A stretch of 64,000 bases of DNA from Culex pipiens pallens (taxonomy: Eukaryota > Arthropoda > Insecta > Diptera > Culicidae): assembly GCF_016801865.2 (NCBI RefSeq), contig NC_068937.1:97859982-97923981 (forward strand), read 5' to 3'. Under the pieces are notes generated by a model that was not told where the DNA came from, did no database searches, and worked only from the letters and a program-made list of their open reading frames with translations. The position numbers and the translations under genes were made by a program. Positions 55,163-64,000 of this stretch are shown here, piece after piece. The number at the start of each line of letters is the position of its first letter. The stretch's first letter is position 1.

Positions 55163-55952
55163 TATCGGCGACAACATCTACCTTTTGGATTGGAAAATTG
55201 TGCGAATTTCCTCCGCCGTCGATCTCCGTCGCCATGGACGGAAAACAATTTCCGGCTGGCGCGAAAAGTGGGTGGTTGGGGTAAAGTTTGCGTTTCAACA
55301 CCTTGAGCTGATTATAGTTTGAGGAGAGAGGGAGTTCTCGGTGTATTTTCGCAGTGTTACAAGAGCAAGTCGAAGAAAACTCCGTTTTCCCCTAACAAGT
55401 CGACCTTGTGACCGGTTCCGATAACCGGCGGTTCACAACCCGACACCCTTTCTTGCCACTCCATTTCCGTTGCTGGGAACTGGAGCGCCAAGGAATTATG
55501 ATGAAATTCAATTTAATTTTATGACAACGCCAAAGACGGGCATCTCAAAAACGAACAAACGAGAGAGAGAGAGGGAGAGTGAGGAAAAGAGAACTCAACT
55601 TCCGGAAACTTAACCCGTTTTAAGGGAAGGAGAGAAAGGAAAAAAAATGTGCGGAAAATTTCGCTGTTTGACGCAGAGCTCAGACTCAGGAATGCTAAAA
55701 TAAAAATAATTTTAAAAGTTGTGATCTGAGAACACAAAATTTTCAAATTACTATTTTTAGCATATACTTTCATTTTATTGTACTGTTGAATAACGCATTT
55801 TATAACAATTTTTCATTGAAATTTTGAATCGATAGCTTGTGAGTTCTTTTTGATAAAATAATGAAAATATTCAATTCTACAAACATTTGATAAGGTTTGT
55901 TTATTATTTCTCGTTAAAAATGTGACAAGGATAACTGAACAAATTTATTCTT
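55163..55952. other. Gene-free stretch, first 250 bases GC-rich
   Basis: 55170-55480 has coding-like composition and a good Kozak-type 'cgccatgg' at about 55232, but the frame stops after about 16 codons. A purine-rich GAGA run is at 55561-55580. Could be an untranslated exon; unproven. Confidence 0.3.
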
Positions 55953-55974
55953 ATTAATTGAATAAATATGATAT

Positions 55975-56900
55975 GATCGAAGTAAGCCTCGCGTGTGTAC
56001 GGATCGAAAAAAAAATTCGCTGTCAATTTCCTCCTACAATTTCGTTTCAAAAAGTGCGAAAAATTGCCGTTATTTCTGCCGATATCCAGTGGAGAAGGTG
56101 GTGGTCGCGGAAAAGGCGTCCTGACGGTGGTTTCCAGCGTGACTTCAGGAGCACATCTTTCTGGATTTTCCAAGCATGTTCAAAAAATTGAGCTGCTTTC
56201 CGGATTTCAACGTCAACGTTTCCTGGTAGCAACTCATCGGCGGATGGTGATCTTCATCCGGTGCGTTTCCTCGGACAATCATTGGGTCCCGTCGGTGACG
56301 TTTTCAAACTCGGCGGAAATTCGAATCATCAACCATCTGGCTGTTTCAAGTTTGTCGACGGATCTCAAGTTAATCAAATCGGACCACTCCTGATACTGAA
56401 GATGAAGCTGGTATTGAAGATACATAATTTGGTGAGCCCGTTCTTGTTATAATTCAAAAAAAAACTTTCACTTATACGCTTACATTCACTCATTCCAATC
56501 AAGACCTACGCCAATTTCCACTTAATACGCGGTAGGGTGTTCCCTTGGTCGTTCGCTGTGAGTTGTGGATTGCCTGCTTCTCTAATGAAGGTTCGACTGG
56601 GGGGGCATGCTTATTAATTTCTCGTCGCTCCATACCCTCAGTGACGTGATGGGAACAAGGGCGTCTATGCAAAGTGTCCCTACACCCGCTACAAATTTCC
56701 GGCGCTTGGGGAGGGAAGCGGGAATCCATTTTGATCTATGCGCCGGTATTTGTAGCACTAAAATTCGTGCAAAAAAACTTATGCACGTGGGTGTACAGAT
56801 TACGGAGTAAAAGATGATCGAATTGTTCACCTAGCGCTCACATGTGTTCCGGGACCAAGTTGCCTGCGGGTATGGGGATCATACATACATACATACATAC
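55975..56900 (+). mobile_element. Short non-LTR insertion with (ATAC)n tail and 22-bp TSD
   Basis: Identical 22-base sequences (starting ATTAATTGAA, ending TATGATAT) lie at 55953-55974 and 56901-56922. The intervening 926 bp ends in a run of ATAC units, the tail type of several non-LTR clades, so it is a LINE-mobilised insertion. The first half is GC-rich with open frames in two registers (55995-56393 and 56261-56452); neither shows endonuclease, reverse transcriptase or zinc-knuckle motifs. It is either a 5'-truncated element consisting mainly of 3' sequence or a non-autonomous family member. Confidence 0.8.
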
Positions 56901-57628
56901 ATTAATTGAATAAATATGATATATTTTCTAAAGATAGTTATGAATTAAAAAATGTGCTATGTTACAGACATGACCAGTAGGACAAAGTACACACATTTTT
57001 CGTTTTTTCGCTGGATTGATACCGAATCAAAATATAGAGCTCGTAGAAAAAAGTTTCAGTTTCCTATGCAGATAGGACCTTTTGAAAATTTAATCTAGAT
57101 TTGAAGAATCATCTTTTTCTTTCAAATTTAACAAGGCTTACTAAAAAGTATCGTCATAACATGATCTGGCAACACTATCCTGAGATATTGCGACTTTAGA
57201 ATTTTAAGAGAGCAAGGTTTTTCTGTACAACGCGATGGTTTGACAAGCATTTTAAATACATTTTCCAAGAAGAAATCATTTGGACAACAGGCATCAATGT
57301 CCTGAATCAGTATTCTCCGCTAGAGCATCCAATTTCCCGGGAAACGGGGATTTTCAACCAATTTCCCGGGAAAATTGTTATGATCTTGGTTCTGATTAGT
57401 ATCATGCACCTAAATTGTGTAGGACAGCGACTGTAATGGCTGAAACAAGTGTGAGGATTAAATAACAGCTTGACGTGAACACATCATACAACTATAAGAA
57501 AATGATTTTTTCTAATTTTATAAGCTCCAATCGTACAATGAATAAACAAAAACATATCTCGGGTATTTTTTTTATAAGAACCAAAGCATTTTAGTTTTTC
57601 CTTGAAAATTAAACTTCTCGTGTTTGGA

Positions 57629-57868
57629 GTTGCGTTCGTAAAGTTGAACGGTGCGGGTCGCGGTTATCACGCAAGATTTTCGTTGCCGTTTCCGTCTTTG
57701 TTGTCCCCCCGATTGCGTTTGTTTTTCTATCCGGGCGGTTTCGCGGAGTTTGACAGTTGCGTTCGTGAAGTTGAACGGTGCGGGTCGCGGTCATCAAGCA
57801 AGATTTTCGTTGCCGTTTCCGTCTTTGTTGTCCCCCCGATTGCGTTTGTTTTTCTATCCGGGCGGTTT
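57629..57868 (+). repeat. 127-bp tandem duplication
   Basis: Two head-to-tail copies starting 'gttgcgttcgt' at 57629 and 57756, nearly identical through 'gggcggtttcgcg'. Because 127 is not a multiple of three, the same peptide appears in two different frames, which argues against a coding role. Confidence 0.9.
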
Positions 57869-58792
57869 CGCGTTTTCGCTTTTTCGAATATTATTTGGTT
57901 TTATCTTTCCACAGCCGGCTGTCTAAGATTGAATCATTTATTCTAAATCAACACCATATAACCGGGAATAGTCTCATCCACATCATCCGACTGTTTGCCT
58001 TGAGAATGCATAATACAACACACCATTAAACCAAATTTATTGATTATTGGGTCGCATCATCATCCTCTATGTTGAATCCTGGCCATTACCTTTACCCACT
58101 AACAAAATCCCAAGTAGAAGTAGTTTTCCGGCACACGTGGGGGTGTGGATATCGTATAGAACCCACCCTTGGTAGCAACCTGTGCTAACTAACATTCCCG
58201 TCCCAATCCCCCGAGATCTACAAACTGACATGGCGGGCGCCGTTGGTGGCCAACGACTGTTACCTATTTGCTCCAGATCTAGTTTTGATGATCTTGATGT
58301 TTTATCTTTTCAGCGCATTCATACATGCTGTTGATAAGGGAAACACCATTAGATCGTTTAAGCGTATGACCGGTTGTATTGATAGGTTATTACGGTCCTG
58401 TTCAGCAACGGAGAAGGACAACCATGGGTGGTCTCTCATGCTCATGCTCAAAAATTAAACTTCTTGTGTTTGTTTTACTTGAAACAACTCAATATATAGC
58501 GGAATTAAAAGGAACAACAACTCAATGTTTTCAAATGTTTGGAGCAAATTTTAAATATATGTTTATATTTTTTTAGCACCTGTCAAACAATACAAAGCAG
58601 TTTTTTGAATGTTTTTTTATTGGTTTTTTATGCCACATGGTTTTCAGGTTTATAATTGACTTCGCTTGAAAGTTTTTACATGCACAAAAACATGATTAAA
58701 ATTATACGATAAATTAAAACAGTCCACATTTTTTATATTTAACATTCTAACACCCATTGTTGCACCAGTGCTCTATAATTATTATACTTCAA

Positions 58793-59214
58793 CCCGAGCA
58801 GACGCAAATAACGTGCGAATAACATTTTTTGATCTTTGAAAATACTTGGCCAATAACAATTAATGTCATTTATAACAAGTTTTGTTATTCGCCGTTATGA
58901 TTTTTTTGTTATTGGATCGTTATTGAAATAACAGACTAATAACATTTTTAGTTATTCTTCGAACTAATCTTTGTTATTATTTTTTGTTATTTCAACAACT
59001 AATCCGACCATCCCAATAACAGTTGGAGGTATTCTTCTATAACAAAAAATGTTATTCCAAAGATGTTTTGGCTTTCAACCAATATCAGACCAATAACAAA
59101 TTTTGTTATGATAACATAAACTGTTATTAAACTGTTATGCAAAAAGTGTTATTGTTATTTTAACAGTATTTGTTATTGAAATGACATGCATTTTGTTATT
59201 ACCGTCTGCCCGGG
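58793..59214. mobile_element. 422-bp MITE built of AATAACA/TGTTATT words
   Basis: Inverted ends CCCGAGCAGACG and CGTCTGCCCGGG. The interior contains more than fifteen occurrences of 'aataaca' or its complement in both orientations, giving a self-complementary interior. TSD not resolved. Confidence 0.65.
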
Positions 59215-60497
59215 AAATTGTATTTTTTTTAAAGCAATAATATTTTTTCAGAGCATTTCAAAAATGGTTCCAAAAAGTTTAGAAAATGTATACTTTGGCT
59301 TAAACGTCGAGAAACGAGAAATATTTTTTTTTTTTGGGAAAAGCCCGGGAATTTTTTTTCCCGGAACGAGAAATTCAACGCTCTATTCTCCGCCAACTCA
59401 CACAGCAGTTGCCCCGACCCCTCTTCGATTTGCGTGAAACTTTGTCCTAAGGGGTAACTTTTGTCCCTGATCACGCATCCGAGCTCCATTTTTTTTATCT
59501 CGTGACGGAGGGGCGGTCCGACCCCTTCCATTTTTTGAAAAAGGCGAAAAATTACATGTTTTTCAATAATTTGCAGCCTGAGAAGGTGATGATATGGAAA
59601 TTTGGTGTCAAAGGGACTTTTATGTAAAATTGGACGCCCAATTTGATTGCGTACTTGAAATCCCGAAAAAAAAATATTTTTCACCGAAAAAAACACTTAA
59701 CAAGTTTTTAGAACTCTGCCATTTTCCGTTACTCAACTGTGAACATTTTTAGAACATGCCGTTTTAAGGGAAATTTAATGTACCTAGAAGGGTCATTTTT
59801 TCAATTAGAACAAAAACTTTCATTTTAAAATTTCGTGTTTCTTCAAACATTGCAGGGTTATTTTTAGAGTGCTGTTCTACAAAGTTGTAGAGCAGTCAAT
59901 TATAACAAAATTGAAACATAACCATGAGGAGTTTGCTTGTAATCATCACGAGTTATCACGATTTTAACGAAAAAAAGTTTTGAAAAAGTTACTTTTTGTG
60001 TTTCTCTTTGTTTCGTCGTCCGTGTCTGTCGCGGGTGACCGTGAACGGCCATGATCGTCGACGACCAACTTTTTCAAATCTTTTTTTTCGTAAGATCGCG
60101 ATAACTCGTGATGATTACAAGTAAACCCCTTTTGTTTATACATCCAAATTTGTGTAATTGTCTGCTCTACAACTTTGCAGAACATTATTACACTCTAAAA
60201 ATTAACCCTGCAAAGTTAGAAAAACACTAAATTTTTAAATGAAAAAAATTAAATTAAATTTTTTTTAAATCATTTTTTTGCATTAAAAACAGGATTTTTA
60301 AAAACTTGTTCTATCAAAGTCTTAGTCAAGACCTGAAATAAGATGATAATTAAAAAATCCGACAGATTTTTAACGTTTTTGATGGGTTACAACGATCATT
60401 TCCTTAGCTTGTTACACTTGCCCCACTTTCCCCTACCCTTCTGGGTTATTGCAGATTCGAAAAGTACAATAAATTTCCCAAAAAATGACAGGTTCCA

Positions 60498-62221
60498 ATT
60501 TCCAATTCAATTTTCATAATATTGATCCACAAATCAAAATTATAACAAAACAACAACTTTTTTTGTAAATTACAATTATTTGTTCAAATTTTTTCAGTTA
60601 AATTTAAAACGCAGAATTTTTTGTTTGCAGCATTCCCAAAACCTTACGCATTTCACTGGAGTACGGAAGTCAAGGAAATCTCAAGTGACGACAAAAGTTT
60701 GGTCTGATGTCGGTGACAGAAGCAGCCCGTGGCAGCAGCTTTGGGAAAAGTCAACTTCTTGACGACCCATTCTCTTCTAGAGTGGGGAAGTATACCGTAC
60801 TTGTTACACACGACACACCCCCTCTCTCATTCCACATGATATCAACAGTGTGTAGTATCTGCCGGAACTGACGTGGGTTAGCTGCTAGTAACGTCAGAAC
60901 CAGCACCAGCTCGCTCGATGACAGCTTTTCTCTCGGGGGGCCAGGTGAGCTAGATGGTTTAATTTGGAAAATTTTCCTTACCCAAGTTGATGGGTTCACG
61001 TGTTCAGGGTGCTTAAATTTCATGGCGAGGTTCGTTCCAGAACAAACTCATTCAAGTAAAAACTGTATCTTCAATGAATATCTATCTCCTCGGCATGTCA
61101 GCTCCAAGTGCGTTAAGCTGCCATAAAACACTTGTCCCAACTTGTGTGTCGGCATTTAACCGCACAACACGACACGACGAGCCACCACCAACAACTGCCA
61201 GTGACAGAAATGGCAAAACCGGCTCTGCTTCCATATGTGCACTGCATATATGCAAACTAAATAATCGTCCGGATTGCATAATTCATCGCAAGTCTGGTTT
61301 GTCACTGCGCTGCTGGGCATTGCATTGCAGCGGCGGTAGCATTCGTAAATATTTGCCGGCATTCAACGTTCTCGACGTTGAGTTATGAAGGATATAAACA
61401 AAATGAAGGTTTGTAAAAAAAAAAAAATCATTTATAAAAGATATTTTTTTAATCTAAATAAACAATTTTTTCCAAGCTCCAAGATAATCAACTCCACGCC
61501 GAAGAATCTCACCAGCGAACAACTGTCAGCCCTAGCAAAACAAAAAAAACCTGTTGTTCCGCTGGGATCTACCCCGGTCCTATCCATGAGCCAACTTGTC
61601 AAAGTTTTCAAGGCTGATTCATCATCCACGTCCTCATGTCCCCATCCGTACTGGATGCTGCAGCGTGTCTCATCGTAGTATGTAGTAATCGTAACCGCTT
61701 GGTCGATGGTCGATGCAGAACTGGAAGTGAGCAAAGTTACGTCATACAGTTCGACCTTGGGCTGCCAGGGGGACTGCGGGGCTCTGACACAGTCCGGATT
61801 CCAGCTCGTGGCACCGTTTTTTGTTTCTCTTTTTTTTACTTTAAAGAATTTGAGCTGAATTGTGTAGTTAAATCTTGAAATTTGATCTAACCAAAAACCT
61901 CTCTTGACTCAACCCAAATTTCATAGTCGTTTCCTCGATTTTCATCGTGTTCATATGTACTAGAAACCAGTACAACAAAGATCTAATCAGTTGGCTCAAA
62001 CTGGAAATTCTGCAATGCACTATTTTGGCAGTAAGCAGAAGCATCTCTTCTAGCTGGCCATCAGAGTGCAAAGTTAGAAGAGATGAAGCCTAAAGGCAAA
62101 GAGTGCATTCGAAAAGCATCGCCGGAATCTGACTTTACCGATTATTGACCAGTTTCAAGCGTAACTTGGCAAGTTTGGCAACATACAGTGAAGAAAGGAA
62201 TTAAAAAAAGAAGTTTAAAAC
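60498..62221. other. Gene-free unique stretch
   Basis: 60640-61390 and 61460-61830 are relatively GC-rich and carry open frames of 80-105 residues on both strands without recognisable domains. Could include exons too short to identify. No repeat boundaries seen. Confidence 0.3.
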
Positions 62222-62427
62222 TACACACAAAAAAATATTTCCGAATGTTACATCATTTATGATGTAACACTTTTGCACGTCATTAAACATTTTAATTTAA
62301 TGCAATTTGATGTAAATTTGCAACAAGTTATGCGTAAAAACATGATTTTACGGGTGATTCAACTGTTTACGTCGAATCTCAAGTTTACATCAACCGAGTT
62401 TACATGTAATTATTTTTTTCCGTGTCG
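62222..62427. mobile_element. Small MITE-like element
   Basis: Starts 'acacacaaaaaaatatttcc' and ends 'attatttttttccgtgt', an inverted pair of A-rich tips. Inside, 'atgttacatcatttatgatgtaac' is a near-perfect palindrome and 'gtttacatcaa/ttgatgtaaa' recurs. TSD unclear. Confidence 0.45.
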
Positions 62428-62583
62428 AGTAAATTCACATATTTTTTCTGTGTATGGTAAACACTTAACACTGAAAAATAACGATTAAAACATAAAGATT
62501 TAAAAAACTATTTAAAACAGTAAAAAGTGAAGAGTAAAAAGTAAAAAGTAATGGGTAAAAAGTAAAAAGAAAAAAGAAAAAAG

Positions 62584-63012
62584 CTAAAAGTTAAAAGTTA
62601 AAAGTTAAAAGTTAAAAGTTAAAAGTTAAAAGTTAAAAGTTAAAAGTTAAAAGTTAAAAGTTAAAAGTTAAAAGTTAAAAGTTAAAAGTTAAAAGTTAAA
62701 AGTTAAAAGTTAAAAGTTAAAAGTTAAAAGTTAAAAGTTAAAAGTTAAAAGTTAAAAGTTAAAAGTTAAAAGTTAAAAGTTAAAAGTTAAAAGTTAAAAG
62801 TTAAAAGTTAAAAGTTAAAAGTTAAAAGTTAAAAGTTAAAAGTTAAAAGTTAAAAGTTAAAAGTTAAAAGTTAAAAGTTAAAAGTTAAAAGTTAAAAGTT
62901 AAAAGTTAAAAGTTAAAAGTTAAAAGTTAAAAGTTAAAAGTTAAAAGTTAAAAGTTAAAAGTTAAAAGTTAAAAGTTAAAAGTTAAAAGTTAAAAGTTAA
63001 AAGTTAAAAATT
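62584..63012. repeat. 7-bp satellite (TTAAAAG)n, about 60 copies
   Basis: Perfect or near-perfect array with a degenerate 'gtaaaaagtaaaaag' lead-in from about 62520. No interruption for roughly 400 bases, implying recent expansion. Confidence 0.95.
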
Positions 63013-63560
63013 AAAAGTAAAATGCAAGGAAGTTGCAAATATTTTTCAAATTTACGAGTAAACAGTAAAAAAAAGTAAAGAATACAGATGAAGGAGTAAA
63101 TAATGAAGAATGAACAAAAAGCGAATAAATAATGAAAAATAAAAATTAATGAATGATTATTGAAGAACAATATAGTAAATATAGTAAATAATGAAGAATT
63201 ATGAATGAAGAATGAAGAATTAATCATGAAGAATGAAGAATTAATCATGAAAAATAATGAATAAACAATGAAAAAAGAAGGATGAAGAACGAAAAATAAA
63301 AAATTAAGATGAAGAAAGAAAAATGAAGTAAGAAAATTTAAGTATGAAGAATAAATTGTGTAGAATGAATGATGAAAACCAAAAAAAACAAACAGGTGAA
63401 ATGAGTGGAAAGTTATACCGATTGACATAATTACTTCAAATCCATCAAAGCACAAAAATAATCCTCAAAATCCTGCCATCATTAATCCAAGCTCAACCAT
63501 GTGTGTAAATTTAAATCAAAGTGATAAACCAACCAAAACAAAAAACTAAATCATCACTTC
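63013..63560. repeat. Degenerate purine-rich repeats (gaagaatgaa words)
   Basis: Irregular repetition of 'aatgaagaat', 'aattaatcatgaa' and 'gtaaataatgaag' from 63080 to 63370; the complementary open frame (152 residues, Phe/Ser/Leu-rich) is a product of this composition. 63380-63560 is unique and unassigned. Confidence 0.6.
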
Positions 63561-63702
63561 AAATTAATTCTGCTTATGAATGGAACCAACCACTCTTTCT
63601 AACCAACCTAGAAAGAGGATGCTAAATTGAATCCATCGTGGCGAGAGGAGCTGATGAGCTGGAAGTGCCAGTGTCAAATGGTTGTGGTTTTTCTCTCGAA
63701 CC

Positions 63703-63705
<3 letters not shown>

Positions 63706-63741
<36 letters not shown>
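63706..63741. repeat. (CA)n microsatellite
   Basis: Uninterrupted CA run of about 18 units within otherwise unique sequence (63561-64000), in which no gene is seen. Confidence 0.95.
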
Positions 63742-63744
<3 letters not shown>

Positions 63745-64000
63745 CCCAAGAGTTGGGAGGAGGGGAGGAGTACGCACCCTTGAGTGCCACAACCAATAAT
63801 TGCCAATGTCAGAGGTTCGGTTTTTGCGGTCATTTCTTAAATGCCATCGGCTCATTGGTGGTGACAGTTGCCGCAGAATTTGCTCGCGTAAGCTGGTTTT
63901 GATGAATTTATTGGGAGCTTGGATAAATTTAAAGGTTTAACTCATTTCTGATGCAAATCAAACAGACTTTTCAATAAATCCATTAAATAGTTGCTGGATA

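Larger units (their letters stand above)
57321..59385. mobile_element. hAT-like element inserted in FB-A, 8-bp TSD TTCTCCGC
   Basis: TTCTCCGC occurs at 57313-57320 and 59386-59393; the intact FB-A arm has it once. Element ends TAGAGCATCCAATTTC and its inverted counterpart (gaaattcaacgctcta) match the YARNG start common in hAT termini. Subterminal regions carry 'tttcccggga' motifs. The interior holds a 127-bp tandem duplication, a GC-richer block (57900-58480) and a nested MITE, but no recognisable transposase. Confidence 0.75.
57305..60497. repeat. FB-A long-hairpin element, copy 3, interrupted and truncated
   Basis: The left tip (near 57313, ttctccgc) is separated from the rest by a hAT-like insertion. 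The left arm resumes at 59386 ('ccgccaactcacacagcag', 'cgacccctcttcgatttgcg'), the spacer is at about 60000-60070, and the right arm runs to about 60497 without the outer 400 bp. A foreign segment of about 190 bp lies at roughly 60240-60435. Confidence 0.7.

Noticed and set aside
55995..56393. 132-residue frame in the 926-bp insertion
   Set aside because: No recognised domain; two overlapping registers are both open, and the region lies inside a retrotransposed unit. Kept only as part of the mobile element.
58379..58576. Small frame whose internal start reads MGGLSCSCS (myristoylation-like)
   Set aside because: Inside a hAT-like element, no supporting gene structure, and the remainder is low-information sequence.

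Overview
This is a repeat-dominated stretch of an insect nuclear genome. The best fit is a culicine mosquito (Culex more likely than Aedes). That call rests on an intact Jockey-clade (Juan-like) non-LTR retrotransposon, tRNA-headed SINEs, interspersed repeats of a type I associate with mosquitoes, very AT-rich spacers, and a spliced-looking single gene. The species is inferred from recognition, not from a database comparison. There are no bacterial-style operons, ribosome binding sites or CRISPR arrays.

Only one ordinary host gene is visible: an uncharacterised insect protein of 404 residues with a helix-hairpin-helix core (13772-14986, minus), preceded by a convincing 3' splice site, so its 5' UTR exon lies farther upstream. 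Nearly everything else that codes belongs to retrotransposons: a full-length ORF1+ORF2 Jockey-clade element (43762-48269, minus) with poly(A) tail and a 15-bp target-site duplication (TSD), and a second element with ORF1 (gag) only and a 13-bp TSD (25367-27163, minus).

Layout. 1-4.2 kb: a 3.4-kb terminal-inverted-repeat (TIR) element carrying two satellite arrays, then a SINE/LINE-tail repeat. 4.2-9 kb: pieces of a long-hairpin repeat family (here called FB-B) interrupted by a pogo-like MITE, a SINE and a hAT-like element. 9-15.1 kb: the least repetitive part, with the host gene. 15.2-19 kb: a 9-bp satellite, a 200-bp MITE and an inverted second copy of the 3.4-kb element. 20-33.9 kb: four FB-B copies, one hosting a hAT MITE and another hosting a TA-flanked element that in turn hosts the gag-only retrotransposon. 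34-42.5 kb: degenerate repeats, a SINE, 17-bp minisatellite arrays and two copies of a second long-hairpin family (FB-A). 43.7-48.3 kb: the intact Jockey element. 49.3-53.1 kb: a hAT-like element with perfect 8-bp TSD, itself full of insertions. 54.6-60.5 kb: a third hairpin element, a short non-LTR insertion with a 22-bp TSD, and a third FB-A copy split by another hAT-like element. 60.5-64 kb: unique sequence, a MITE and a 7-bp satellite.

The main message is insertion history. Target-site duplications, or an intact copy of the same repeat elsewhere in the window, resolve at least eight insertions to the base, several of them nested two or three deep. The two intact non-LTR elements are probably the youngest. 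The hairpin families and the inverted pair of satellite-bearing elements are the structures least explained by standard annotation.
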